Positions 38,283 through 47,357 of a stretch of DNA of 64,000 nucleotides are shown one piece after another. The stretch comes from Methylobacterium persicinum (GTDB lineage Bacteria; Pseudomonadota; Alphaproteobacteria; Rhizobiales; Beijerinckiaceae): positions 124,001 through 188,000 of the forward strand of contig NZ_BPQX01000033.1 of NCBI RefSeq assembly GCF_022179525.1, given 5' to 3'. Every line of letters begins with the position of its first letter. Position 1 is the first letter of the stretch. Below the pieces are notes generated by a model. The model saw only the letters and a program-made list of their open reading frames with translations, ran no database searches and had not been told where the DNA came from. A program made the position numbers and the translations under genes.

Positions 38283-38888
38283 AGTTGCAATGGCAGATAC
38301 CGTCGATCTCTTCGCGGTCTCACGGCTCGCCTTGCTGCTGCCAGACCTTGCCAGTTCTGATCGCAGCTGACCGTACCACGTGTCGTGGCGGAGCGGGACC
38401 TTCCTAATACCGCTGCGGCGGTTGCAGCGCGACTTGTTGCGACCGAGAAGCCCGTGCTCGCGACAAATCCTCTTACCCTCGGTCTGCTCATCCTTGCGAC
38501 GCTTATGATCGCTTGGCTGCGCGAGAAAGTCTCGCCAGGACATGTCTGCTTCGTGGTGTTTCACCACCTCCGGGCGCCCGCTATGGGCGTATTGCGGAAC
38601 GTCCGGTTTATTCGGATGCGTTGCTGCTTGGTGAGAGCTCCCGCCGATAGTGACGGGCCAGGTAGCAGTGGAGCCTCAAAAATTACCGCGCTGCCTCAAT
38701 GACATGAGTGTTCGCATTTTTGTTCGGACTGGCGCGCCACTCCTCTTCCAGCCCAGGGCTTCTTCGGAATAGTCAGATCTGTGGTTGGTCCGCCGCTCTG
38801 GCTGATGATCTGGTCAGTCGCGCCTCCGGCCGATGATGTACTGTATGCCTGAGCCGAGACCGGCGTTGGTTCGCTGCGCCGGGCGGCC
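38283..38888. other. intergenic region, no gene recognised
   Basis: About 600 bp. A plus-strand frame at 38385-38702 and a minus-strand one at 38181-38567 exist, but both lack ribosome sites and recognisable motifs. Probably decayed or non-coding. Confidence 0.45.
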
Positions 38889-39947
38889 CTAAGACGCGGT
38901 CTTCCGTGCTTGGACGATCGTTGTGCAGGCGCTCTCTAGCTTCGGGAGGTCGCGAGAGGGAGCCATCCGCACGTCGAGCGGACGATCGTCGCCCCGGATG
39001 ATCGGGCAGTACGGGTCTGGCTTGTCGATCTGTCCGAGCAGGCGCCGTCGTCCGGCGCACCCACCGTGGCAGACGCTCTCGTGGGCGCAGCCCCGGCAAG
39101 GCTCCGGCAACGAGCGGGCGGCGACAAAGGGGGGCGTCTCGACGATGGCTGCTCCCTCGTCGACGAGGGTGTCCAGGCTCTGGCCGGTTCCGTCCCAATA
39201 GACGCAGGGCTTCACGGTCCCCCGCGGCGTGATCCGCACCGTGCTGCTACCGCATCCACCCAGACGCGGCGGAAGCCCGGCTATCGCCCGAACCAGCGGT
39301 TCGCCGACGGCGATGGCATCGGTCTGTGCGAAGAGGTGGGCGAACCCCGTCCAATATTCCTCGTAAGTCAGGGCGAAATCGTCCGTCCGGACGGCCTGAT
39401 AGACGTTGATCCGCAGCGGCGCATCGAACCGGCCGGCGATCTCCGCGATCTCGCTCATGCGGTCAAAGTTCGAACGCATCATCACCGCGATGAAGGTGAC
39501 GCCGACCCCAAGGCGCCGGCAGCGTGCAGCCTGCTCCATAACGAGGTCCCAATTACCCTCGCCGCGCTGCGCATCCTGTTCCGCCCGGCTCGGATAATCG
39601 ATCGAAAACTCAACGTCGGCGAAGGCTCGCACGGCATGATCGTCGATCACCGCGATCGAATGGCCGTTCGACGTGATTGTCAGCTTAAGAGGTTCGTTGC
39701 GGAGCAGGGCGAGAAGTTCCCCGAAACGGGGATGCATGCCGTTTTCGCCGGTGCCCAGATTCACCGAACGCACCGGTAGGGCATCGAGAGCCGCGCGAAC
39801 CTGCTCCGGCCCCAGCCGATCGACGCGCTCGGTGTCGCGATAGCAGAAAGCGCAGGCGAGGTTGCACTCGTTCGTCAGCCCGAGGCCGAGGGAAAAGCTC
39901 GGAGCGATGTCCTTCGCCGGGATATGCGCAATCTTGCGGTCGTCCAT
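38889..39947 (-). CDS. radical SAM/SPASM-type protein, divergent from the glycosyltransferase operon
   Basis: 352 residues if started at ATG 39947 (ATG 40016 and GTG 40055 are in-frame alternatives). The SAM-binding [4Fe-4S] motif is C28-x3-C32-x2-C35 in ECNLACAFCYRD. A GTGENGMHP loop and ITSNG follow. The C-terminal half is rich in cysteines (GGCGSSTVRI, VKPCVYWDG, PEPCRGCAHESVCHGGC, DPYCP), the SPASM pattern holding one or two auxiliary clusters. SPASM enzymes modify peptides or small substrates. The gene faces away from the operon starting at 40185, and shares its promoter region. Confidence 0.85.
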   Translation of the reverse strand: MDDRKIAHIPAKDIAPSFSLGLGLTNECNLACAFCYRDTERVDRLGPEQVRAALDALPVRSVNLGTGENGMHPRFGELLALLRNEPLKLTITSNGHSIAVIDDHAVRAFADVEFSIDYPSRAEQDAQRGEGNWDLVMEQAARCRRLGVGVTFIAVMMRSNFDRMSEIAEIAGRFDAPLRINVYQAVRTDDFALTYEEYWTGFAHLFAQTDAIAVGEPLVRAIAGLPPRLGGCGSSTVRITPRGTVKPCVYWDGTGQSLDTLVDEGAAIVETPPFVAARSLPEPCRGCAHESVCHGGCAGRRRLLGQIDKPDPYCPIIRGDDRPLDVRMAPSRDLPKLESACTTIVQARKTAS

Positions 39948-40184
39948 CGGCACGGCTCTTCGATCCCTGCCCGTGGTTCGTACAGCGTTGGCGCCAGTTA
40001 CCTGAGTTGCCGCCATCGTGACGTCCAATTGCGAAATTGTGTCGAGCGATACCACGCGATACAGTCTACCGTGTCCTCAAATCGGTCAAACCGGCGGTAA
40101 CTTCGACTTGAGCCGCGGCGAAATCAGTTGCGTGCGAGCAAGCGGCGACAGTTTCTCCGCGCTTTCATCCGTCCGAGGCTAGGC

Positions 40185-40844
40185 ATGCGCAGCGACCCCC
40201 TAACCGACATCCTGAGCTTCCTCCTCGCGTCGCAGGGCGATCAAGTGGCGCTCGGCCCATGGCGATGGGTGGTGATGCTGCTTTTCGCGGCGCTTGTCCT
40301 CGGCGGTCTGTTCGTGGCGGCCTTCGAATGGGCCGCAGATCCGGCCCAACGCACCGGCCGTGACCTTGGAATTTGCGCGGCGCGGATCGTCGTCGGCCTG
40401 ATGTGGCTTCAGAACCTGTTCTGGAAGTTGCCGGTCTCGACCAGCAACGGTCTGCATTATTGGACAGAGCAGGAGACCAAGGACGCCGCCTTCGCGATCC
40501 ATGGGCAGCTTTTGGAAGCCCTGGCTCTGCCTTACCCAAATTTCCTTCTGCTCAACGTCGCCGTGCTCGCAATCGAGTTCGGCTTCGCCGCATCCCTGAT
40601 CCTCGGACTCGGCGTGCGGGTGATGGGGACCCTCGGCATCCTGTTCGTGGGCCAGCTCTGGCTTGGCCTATATCGCAACCCCCAGGAGTGGCCCTGGAGC
40701 TACGTGTTCCTGATGCTGTTGATGGGGCTCTTCGCCCTGCTCGGGGCCGGGCGCAGCCTCGGCCTCGACGCGACGCTCCGGCGAACCCATCCGCCGGACA
40801 TGACGAACGGCAGCCTCGGGACCCTCGTCCGGATGGCGACATGA
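40185..40844 (+). CDS. DoxX/DoxD-like membrane protein
   Basis: 219 residues from ATG 40185, preceded by GAGGCTAGG. An N-terminal helix (WVVMLLFAALVLGGLFVAAFEW) precedes a four-helix DoxX domain (ICAARIVVGLMWLQNLFWKLP, LLLNVAVLAIEFGFAASLILGLGVR, LGILFVGQLWLGLY, YVFLMLLMGLFALLGAGRSLGLD). DoxX proteins act as subunits of quinone-linked oxidases or in redox homeostasis. As first gene of a six-gene operon it may supply the electron sink for oxidative steps encoded downstream; that is inference. Confidence 0.8.
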   Translation: MRSDPLTDILSFLLASQGDQVALGPWRWVVMLLFAALVLGGLFVAAFEWAADPAQRTGRDLGICAARIVVGLMWLQNLFWKLPVSTSNGLHYWTEQETKDAAFAIHGQLLEALALPYPNFLLLNVAVLAIEFGFAASLILGLGVRVMGTLGILFVGQLWLGLYRNPQEWPWSYVFLMLLMGLFALLGAGRSLGLDATLRRTHPPDMTNGSLGTLVRMAT

Positions 40845-40860
40845 CGGGAGGAGGCGCCCG

Positions 40861-41583
40861 ATGACCGGCCGATCCGTCTGCGCCATCGCGGTGATGGCGA
40901 AGCTGCCGCAGAGCGGATGCTCGAAGACGCGCCTGTGTCCGCCCCTCACCCCGGACCAGGCCGCAAGCCTCAGCGCCGCCTTCCTGCGCGACACGACCGA
41001 CAACGTCCACGCCGCCGCCGCGATCGCCCCGGTGATGGCCTATGCGGCCTATACCCCCGCAGGTTCGGAGTCGTTTCTGGTGCCATATCTCGCCCCGGAA
41101 ACAGGGTTGGTCCTGGCCGATGGAACAGCCCCGGCGCCGGCGGGCGTCGAGGGGTTCGGCCGGTGCCTGGTCCAGGCCCTGGAAGGTCTGCTCGCCCGGG
41201 GCTTTGCCGCCGCCTGTCTGCTGTCATCGGATACGCCGACCCTGCCGACTCGCGTTTTGGCCGAGGCCGCGCAGATCCTGCTCGAGCCCGGGGAAAGGGG
41301 CGTCTTCGGCGCGTGCGACGACGGAGGCTACTATCTCCTCGGGCTCAAACGCGCCCATGATCACCTCTTCAGGGATATCGCCTGGAGCACCGGAAGCGTG
41401 GCGGAGATTACGAGGACCCGCGCCCGGGAGATCGGGCTCGACCTCGTCGAACTCGAGCCCTGGTACGACGTCGACGACGCGGAAGGGCTCGCGCGTCTGA
41501 CGGCCGACACCGCAGGCTACGCCGCGCCGCGGACCCGTGCCGTCCTGGCGCGCCTGCATCCTGGCGTGGATGCAACCTTATGA
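40861..41583 (+). CDS. DUF2064 / TIGR04282-like glycosyltransferase
   Basis: 240 residues. GT-A/nucleotidyltransferase-like fold: IAVMAKLPQSGCSKTRLCPPL is the N-terminal nucleotide loop, LLSSDTPTLPTRVL the acidic DxD-like motif, and GACDDGGYYLLGLKR plus WSTGSVAEITRTRA the family blocks. This family is often found with a GT2 enzyme and radical SAM proteins, including in clusters annotated for arsenosugar synthesis. GGAGGAGG sits 7 bases before ATG 40861. The stop overlaps the next start by 4 bases. Confidence 0.85.
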   Translation: MTGRSVCAIAVMAKLPQSGCSKTRLCPPLTPDQAASLSAAFLRDTTDNVHAAAAIAPVMAYAAYTPAGSESFLVPYLAPETGLVLADGTAPAPAGVEGFGRCLVQALEGLLARGFAAACLLSSDTPTLPTRVLAEAAQILLEPGERGVFGACDDGGYYLLGLKRAHDHLFRDIAWSTGSVAEITRTRAREIGLDLVELEPWYDVDDAEGLARLTADTAGYAAPRTRAVLARLHPGVDATL

Positions 41584-42932
41584 GCGCGGCTTTCCTGACA
41601 AGTCCCAGCCGCAGGCTCACGGTGATGGGAGTTGGGCTCACTGCGATCACCGGCGGTGCGATGGCGATCCATGTGCCGGGCGCCGATACGGTGGGTTCGG
41701 TGGCGCGCGCCAACCTGTTCGTCGCCGTGCTAGCGGCCGGATTAGCGCTCTATTTCCTAGCGGTGCGTCTGGTCCTGAGGGAGCAGCTCCCGCGGCGGGC
41801 CGCCTGGACGGTCCTTGGCCTCGCCGTGGCCATGCGCGCCCTGCTGTTCCCTGCGGATCCCTTCCTGTCGAGCGACATCTATCGCTACGTCTGGGATGGT
41901 CGCGTGCAGGCGGCCGGCATCAATCCCTACCGGTTCATCCCTGCGGATCCGGCCCTCGCGGATCTGCGCGATGCAGACGTCTATCCCCTGATCAACCGGA
42001 AGGACTATGCCCGCACGATATACCCGCCCGCGGCACAGCTTGCCTTCGCGGCCGTAGGTCGGGTCGCACCGGGCGTTTGGGGGATGAAGCTCGCCATGCT
42101 GGCCTTCGAGATGGGCGGCATCGGGGCGATGCTCCTGGTGTTGCGCATCGCCGGGCTGCCGCCTGAGCGTATCCTGATTTACGCCTGGAACCCCCTGGCG
42201 GTCTGGTCCTTCGCCTGCGACGGACATGTGGACGCCATGGGAATCGGCCTTCTTGGCCTCGCGCTCCTGGCTCGCGCCCGGCGGCGCGACGGCATCGCGG
42301 GCGCTCTTCTCGGGGCGGCGGCTTTGGTGAAGGTGCTGCCGGTGGCGGTGGCGCCGGCCTTCGTACGCGGCGCCAGGCTGTGGTGCCCGATGTTGGCGGG
42401 GGCTGGGATCATCCTCGCCTTCTACCTGCCTTACCTGTCGGCAGGGCGAAACCTCTTCGGCTTCGTGAGCGGTTACGGCGCCGAAGAGGGCTATGCCACC
42501 GGCGAGGGATACTGGCTACTCGCCGGGCTCGGCCATCTCGGATGGGCGCCCGCTCGGCTCCTCATTCCCTACCTCGTCTGCGCAGGGCTGGGACTGGCGG
42601 CCCTCGCCCTGCGCATCGCCTTCGGGCGCGCCCGCAAGGCCGAACCCGACGCCGTCGCCCTGTGCCGCGATACGGCGATCCTAGCCGCCATCGCGACTTG
42701 TGCCGCCAGTCCCCATTACGCGTGGTACTATCCCTGGCTGTCTTTACCCGCAGTGGTCGCGCCCCTAACGGCGGTGGTCTGGCTCGGCGCGGCACCGCTC
42801 TTCTTCCTGATCGATCCGTTCAACGACCGGTTCCTGTGGCCGTCGATCGTCTTCGTGCCGGCGCTGGTGCTCGCCGGGCGCTCGCTGTTGCACCGGAAGT
42901 CCGCCAGCCTTCTCACGCAAGGAGCCGTCTGA
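41580..42932 (+). CDS. polytopic glycosyltransferase (GT87/DUF2029-like)
   Basis: 450 residues with about 11 hydrophobic helices. SSDIYRYVWDGRVQAAGINPYRFIP near residue 98 is the acidic first-loop motif of GT-C polyprenyl-phosphate-sugar transferases, and AWNPLAVWSFACDGHVDAMGI and SPHYAWYYPWL are typical later loops. It should use a lipid-phosphate sugar donor at the outer face of the inner membrane. Start ATGA overlap with the preceding gene; stop TGATG overlap with the next one. Confidence 0.82.
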   Translation: MSAAFLTSPSRRLTVMGVGLTAITGGAMAIHVPGADTVGSVARANLFVAVLAAGLALYFLAVRLVLREQLPRRAAWTVLGLAVAMRALLFPADPFLSSDIYRYVWDGRVQAAGINPYRFIPADPALADLRDADVYPLINRKDYARTIYPPAAQLAFAAVGRVAPGVWGMKLAMLAFEMGGIGAMLLVLRIAGLPPERILIYAWNPLAVWSFACDGHVDAMGIGLLGLALLARARRRDGIAGALLGAAALVKVLPVAVAPAFVRGARLWCPMLAGAGIILAFYLPYLSAGRNLFGFVSGYGAEEGYATGEGYWLLAGLGHLGWAPARLLIPYLVCAGLGLAALALRIAFGRARKAEPDAVALCRDTAILAAIATCAASPHYAWYYPWLSLPAVVAPLTAVVWLGAAPLFFLIDPFNDRFLWPSIVFVPALVLAGRSLLHRKSASLLTQGAV

Positions 42933-43984
42933 TGTCGGCCGCAACCACCCTCAAGGACCCGCGCCGCTACTTCGAGGAAATCGACGCCCGGCGGAACGAG
43001 ATCGCCGACGCTCCGCCGATCTGTCTTTATCTAGAGGTGACGAACCGCTGCAATCTGCTGTGCGAGACCTGTCCGCGCACCTTCGAGACCTTGGAGCCCC
43101 CGGCCGACATGAGCTGGGACCTGTTCACACGCATCGTCGACCAAGTGCCGAACGTTGGCAGGGTCGTCCTTCACGGCGTCGGCGAGCCGATGCTGGTGAA
43201 GGCCCTGCCGGACATGATCCGGTACCTGAAGGAACGGGGCACCTACGTCCTGTTCAACACGAACGGCACCCTGATGCAGCCGAAGCGCTTCCAGGCGCTG
43301 ATCGACACCGGCCTCGACGAGTTGCGCGTCTCCCTGGATGCCGCCGACCGGGAGACGTACCTGAAGGTGCGCGGCAAGGACTACTTCGGCCGGATCGTCC
43401 GGGATGTCGGCCGGTTCGTCGCCTTCAAAAAGGCGGTCGGGGCGACGACGCCTCGGGTCTCACTGTGGCTCACCGGGCTGCGGGAGACGATCGAGCAACT
43501 GCCGGCTTTCGTCCGACTTGCGGCAGAGATGGGCGTGACCGAGGTCCATCTGCAGCGCCTCGTCTTCGATGAGGAGGGCTACGGCATGGCCCGGGCCGAC
43601 CTGTCCCTCTTCGAGAGCACCCAAGCCCAGGAAATGGCGGCCATCGCGGAAGCAGAAGCGGTGGGCAGGGAATTCGGCATCACCCTCGACGCGTCGGGGG
43701 CGACGGAGCCCGGCGCCAGTCTCAAGCAAAAGGACGAGCGGGCCTGGGCGACCTGCCGGCGCCCGTGGTCGCTGATGTATTTCACCGCCCACGGGCGGGC
43801 GTTGCCCTGCTGCATCGCGCCGTTCTCCGTGCGGGGCTACTCGCACTACACCCTAGGCGACGCGACCCAGGCGACGCTGCGTGAGATCTGGAACGGGGAG
43901 GCGTACCGGAATTTTCGCACGACCTTGCTCTCCGACAAGCCCCCCGCCCCCTGCAAGAACTGCGGCTTGCGCTGGAGTCTGTGA
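42932..43984 (+). CDS. radical SAM/SPASM enzyme in the glycosyltransferase operon
   Basis: 350 residues. Radical SAM core motif C40-x3-C44-x2-C47 (TNRCNLLCETCPR), then GVGEPMLVKALPDMIRYLKE, FNTNGTLM and LRVSLDAADRETYLKVRG. The C-terminal SPASM-like domain has CRRPWSLMYFTAHGRALPCCIAP and CKNCGLRWSL. Such enzymes carry out radical dehydrogenation, C-C or S-C bond formation; the sugar context recalls radical SAM dehydrogenases of aminosugar pathways (BtrN type), but substrate is unknown. ATG 42932 shares its first base with the upstream stop. Confidence 0.88.
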   Translation: MSAATTLKDPRRYFEEIDARRNEIADAPPICLYLEVTNRCNLLCETCPRTFETLEPPADMSWDLFTRIVDQVPNVGRVVLHGVGEPMLVKALPDMIRYLKERGTYVLFNTNGTLMQPKRFQALIDTGLDELRVSLDAADRETYLKVRGKDYFGRIVRDVGRFVAFKKAVGATTPRVSLWLTGLRETIEQLPAFVRLAAEMGVTEVHLQRLVFDEEGYGMARADLSLFESTQAQEMAAIAEAEAVGREFGITLDASGATEPGASLKQKDERAWATCRRPWSLMYFTAHGRALPCCIAPFSVRGYSHYTLGDATQATLREIWNGEAYRNFRTTLLSDKPPAPCKNCGLRWSL

Positions 43985-43988
43985 GTCG

Positions 43989-44717
43989 ATGTACCCAGTC
44001 AGCGTCGTCATCCCAACCCTCAACGAAGCTGAGTCGATTGGATCGGTCATCCGCGAAATTCCACGCGACTATGCAGGCGATATCATCATCGCCGACAGCG
44101 GTTCGACCGATGGGACACCGGATATTGCCCGCCGCGCCGGGGCCCGGGTCGTCGCTGCGGGCCGGGGATACGGCCGCGCCTGCGCCCTCGGCGCGGCGGC
44201 CGCGAGACCGGAATCCCGGGTGATCGTCTATCTCGATGGCGACGGTGCGGATCGCGGAGACTTGATCGAGAGGATCGCCGGTCCAGTCCTCGCCGGCACG
44301 CAGGATCTCGTCCTGGCCTCCCGGACCCTCGGCCAGCGCGAGAAGGGCTCGATGCTCTGGCATCAGGTTCTGGCTGGGCGCCTTGCCGGGATCGGGATCG
44401 GCCTTCGCTACGGCGTCCGCTACACCGATATGTGCGCCTTCCGCGCCATCGGCCGGGCTGCCCTGGCGGATCTCGCCCTGAACGAGTTGACGTATGGGTG
44501 GAACATCGAGATGCAGATGAAAGCCGCCCGCGCCGGCTTGCGCATTGCCGAGGTGCCGATGCCCTATCGGTGTCGCCTTGGAGGAAGCTCAAAAGTGGCG
44601 GGGTCACTCGCCGGAACCATGCGTGCCTCGACCCGGATCATCGCGACCTATCTTCGCGTCGCGTCCAGCAAGGTCCCCTCGGTCGAGAAGCGGGACGGAA
44701 CCGAAGGTGGCCGGTGA
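43989..44717 (+). CDS. GT2 family glycosyltransferase (DPM1-like, soluble)
   Basis: 242 residues. GT-A fold with VVIPTLNEAESIGSVI, IIIADSGSTDGTPDIA and the metal motif D83-G-D85 in VYLDGDGADRGD. TDMCAFRAIGR and YGWNIEMQMKAARAGLRIAEVPMPYRCRLGGSSKV match polyprenyl-phosphate mannose/glucose synthases without the C-terminal transmembrane helices. It could charge the lipid carrier that the polytopic enzyme at 41580 uses. Starts 4 bp after the radical SAM gene; overlaps the methyltransferase gene by 4 bases. Confidence 0.9.
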   Translation: MYPVSVVIPTLNEAESIGSVIREIPRDYAGDIIIADSGSTDGTPDIARRAGARVVAAGRGYGRACALGAAAARPESRVIVYLDGDGADRGDLIERIAGPVLAGTQDLVLASRTLGQREKGSMLWHQVLAGRLAGIGIGLRYGVRYTDMCAFRAIGRAALADLALNELTYGWNIEMQMKAARAGLRIAEVPMPYRCRLGGSSKVAGSLAGTMRASTRIIATYLRVASSKVPSVEKRDGTEGGR

Positions 44718-45448
44718 ATCAGGCTCAGCAGCATTACGACAACCTCCTCGCCGCCCATTACCAATGGATGGTCGGCCTGCCCTTCGCGGAGAAGGCGGAC
44801 GAACAGGCCGCCCTCTTGATCGAACTCGGTCTCGACCAGGGTCCGAAGGACGCTGCCCTCGATCTCGGATGCGGCCCCGGCTATCAGAGCGCGGCGCTCT
44901 GCCGGATCGGCTATCGAAGGGTGATCGCCCTCGATACCTGCCAAGCCCTCCTCGACGAGACGATGGCGGCCACCGCCGGGTCTCCCGTCACGCCCATCCT
45001 TGCGGACTTGCGGGACTTTCCCGCCGCGACCGGCCATGCCGCATTCGATGCCATCGTCTGCATGGGCGACACCCTCACCCATCTCGACAGCCGGGAGGAC
45101 GTGTGGTCGCTGCTATCGAGCGCGTACCAAGCCCTGCAGCCCGGCGGTCGCCTCGTCCTCACGTTTCGCGATCTGTCGTCCGAACTTACGGGTACCGACC
45201 GATTCATCCCGGTTCGGTCCGACGACACGCGAATCATGGTCTGCGCCCTGCTTTACGAACCGGATCATGTCGTCGTGAACGACCTTGTGCATGCCCGCAC
45301 GGAGACAGGGTGGGAGTTGCACAAGAGCAGCTACCGGAAGCTCCGGTTGCCGCCAGCTGCGGTCGTCGAGGAAGCCCGCGCCCTCGGCTTCACCGTCGAG
45401 ACGGACCGTTCCGTCGCTTGGATGCATGCGATCGTCGCGCGGAAGTAG
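44714..45448 (+). CDS. class I SAM-dependent methyltransferase
   Basis: 244 residues from a GTG at 44714 that overlaps the GT2 stop. The SAM motif I ALDLGCGPGYQSA is at residues 48-60, followed by VIALDTCQALLDE, the acidic ILADLRDF and post-motif AFDAIVCMGDTLTHLDS. The C-terminal half has the antiparallel strands RLVLTFRDLSSEL and VALLY-type segments typical of small-molecule O- or N-methyltransferases. Last gene of the operon; probably tailors its product. Confidence 0.9.
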   Translation: MNQAQQHYDNLLAAHYQWMVGLPFAEKADEQAALLIELGLDQGPKDAALDLGCGPGYQSAALCRIGYRRVIALDTCQALLDETMAATAGSPVTPILADLRDFPAATGHAAFDAIVCMGDTLTHLDSREDVWSLLSSAYQALQPGGRLVLTFRDLSSELTGTDRFIPVRSDDTRIMVCALLYEPDHVVVNDLVHARTETGWELHKSSYRKLRLPPAAVVEEARALGFTVETDRSVAWMHAIVARK

Positions 45449-45848
45449 CGCCTGCTACCGAGGTCAAGGTCGGAGCTGCTTTTATGAGCGCCCTTGTCGC
45501 ATCGCCGCGTGGCCTCGAGGCTTAGCCCGATCATCCGAATGACGTTCTAGCGCTGGTTGGGATGATTCGGCACACGAGCAGTGCTGCATGTGAGTTCATC
45601 CGGTGAGCGTCCCCCCGGCAGGCCTACGCAGACGCGGCGTTCGCAGTCCTCCGATCGCTCGGGTCGCGAGGCAAGGAGCGACCGGAAGGCCCTCACTTCG
45701 CTGCAAGAATCGGAATGGACCAATGGATGCACCAGTTGCATCATAGTGCTGCGTTCACGGTTTCTTGAGTCTGGTATATTGCATACCTGCTGAGATCATG
45801 CAGGATGCTCCCGGCGCGAGCTCGGAGAAGCCGCCTGGGAGGAAGCCA
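45449..45848. other. leader region before the oxalate antiporter
   Basis: About 400 bp without a supported gene. It contains the first GGTAT-N5-ATACC site at 45773-45787 and the oxlT ribosome site GGGAGGAAG just before 45849. Confidence 0.6.
45773..45787. promoter_or_regulatory. GntR-type operator 1 (oxlT)
   Basis: GGTAT-ATTGC-ATACC, both half-sites perfect, 61 bp before the oxlT start. Same 15-bp pattern recurs before other genes of the oxalate region. Confidence 0.72.
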
Positions 45849-47183
45849 ATGGAACACGGAGCAGCCTTAGGCACACCGGTGGTTCAACACGACGTCCCAA
45901 GGGATCCCGAATCGGCGAAGTGGTGGCAGCTCGCCTTCGGTGTCGTGTGCATGGCGATGATCGCCAACCTGCAATACGGCTGGACATTGTTCGTCGACCC
46001 GATCGACAGCAAGTTCCACTGGGGTCGGGCATCCATCCAGATTGCCTTTACGATCTTCGTCGCCACGGAAACTTGGCTGGTGCCGATCGAGACTTGGTTC
46101 GTCGATCGGTATGGCCCCCGGCTCGTCGTATGCTTCGGCGGGTTCATGATCGCCCTCGCCTGGATACTCAACTCCTACGCGGACTCGCTTGCGACACTTT
46201 ACGTCGCGGCGGTCATCGGCGGCATCGGGGCTGGCTCCGTTTACGGCACCTGTGTCGGCAATGCCCTGAAATGGTTCCCCCATCGGCGCGGCCTCGCTGC
46301 CGGTGCCACGGCGGCGGGCTTCGGCGCAGGGGCGGCCATCACCGTCGTGCCGATCGCCAGGACGATTGCCACCAGCGGTTACGAGACCGCCTTCCTGTAT
46401 TTCGGCATCGGCCAGGGCATCGTCGTGATGCTGCTGTCGTTTCTGCTGCGCAAGCCGCTGACGGCCGGCCCGGCGAAGAAGCGCAGCGTGCGCGTGCCGC
46501 AGACGAAGATCGACCGCACGCCCAAGGAAGCGGTGCGCACACCGGTGTTCTGGGTCATGTACGCCATGTTCGTCATGGTCGCCTCGGGCGGTCTGATGGC
46601 GGCGGCGCAGATCGCGCCCATCGCCCATGACTTCAAGGTAGCCGGTGTGCCGGTCAGCTTGTTCGGGCTTCAGATGACCGCCCTGACACTCGCGATCTCC
46701 CTCGATCGGATCTTCGACGGATTCGGACGGCCGTTCTTCGGCTGGGTGTCCGACAACATCGGCCGTGAAAACACGATGTTCCTCGCCTTCAGCATCGCCG
46801 CGATGGCGATGATTGTTCTGCTGAACCTCGGTACGAACCCTTACGTCTTCATCCTGGCCACCGCGGTTTATTTCGGGGTGTTCGGCGAAATCTACTCGCT
46901 GTTTCCCGCCACCTGCGGCGACACGTTCGGCTCGAAGTTCGCGGCGAGCAACGCCGGGCTCCTCTACACCGCCAAGGGCACCGCAGCCTTCCTCGTCCCC
47001 TTCGCGAGCATGATCTCGGCCTCCTTCGGCTGGTCGGCTGTCTTCTCCCTGATCATCGGCCTCAACATCGTGGCAGCGTCCCTCGCCATGTTCGTGCTGA
47101 AGCCCCTACGTCGCCGCTACCTCACCGAGGAGCCGGTCGCCGTCGCCGAGGGCGCAAAAGTTCAGGCGCCTAGACTCGCGTAA
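45849..47183 (+). CDS. oxlT: oxalate/formate antiporter (MFS, OxlT-like)
   Basis: 444 residues from ATG 45849 with GGGAGGAAG upstream; a longer frame from 45765 would run through the operator. Twelve transmembrane segments with the OxlT-family openings WWQLAFGVVCMAMIANLQYGWTLFVDPID and FGGFMIALAWILNSYADSL. OxlT exchanges external oxalate for internal formate, which can also drive proton motive force. The frc and oxc genes that make and use oxalyl-CoA follow within 7 kb, and a shared operator ties it to them. Confidence 0.92.
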   Translation: MEHGAALGTPVVQHDVPRDPESAKWWQLAFGVVCMAMIANLQYGWTLFVDPIDSKFHWGRASIQIAFTIFVATETWLVPIETWFVDRYGPRLVVCFGGFMIALAWILNSYADSLATLYVAAVIGGIGAGSVYGTCVGNALKWFPHRRGLAAGATAAGFGAGAAITVVPIARTIATSGYETAFLYFGIGQGIVVMLLSFLLRKPLTAGPAKKRSVRVPQTKIDRTPKEAVRTPVFWVMYAMFVMVASGGLMAAAQIAPIAHDFKVAGVPVSLFGLQMTALTLAISLDRIFDGFGRPFFGWVSDNIGRENTMFLAFSIAAMAMIVLLNLGTNPYVFILATAVYFGVFGEIYSLFPATCGDTFGSKFAASNAGLLYTAKGTAAFLVPFASMISASFGWSAVFSLIIGLNIVAASLAMFVLKPLRRRYLTEEPVAVAEGAKVQAPRLA

Positions 47184-47248
47184 AACCCCTGCGCGCCTGT
47201 CTACGGATCGGCGCGCGGCGAATGCCGGAAAACCTTGTCCGGAAATCT

Positions 47249-47263
47249 GGTATATCGTATACC
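47249..47263. promoter_or_regulatory. GntR-type operator 2 (oxc)
   Basis: GGTAT-ATCGT-ATACC, extended to the perfect palindrome TGGTATA-TCG-TATACCA (47248-47264). It lies 95 bp before the oxc start. Confidence 0.78.
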
Positions 47264-47357
47264 AACATGGCCGTGAGAGCCGGGCGCATCCTCCATCCGC
47301 ACACAACAGGCGGTTTGGACCGCATCGGCTCCAAGAAATCTGCAGGGAGGCCCACCA

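Noticed and set aside
38385-38702. Possible membrane protein with LATNPLTLGLLILATLMIAWL
   Set aside because: One hydrophobic stretch only, no ribosome site, and the rest of the frame is low-quality; left as unassigned DNA.
45581-45793. Plus-strand ORF before oxlT
   Set aside because: Serine/arginine-rich, no ribosome site, and it runs through operator 1.
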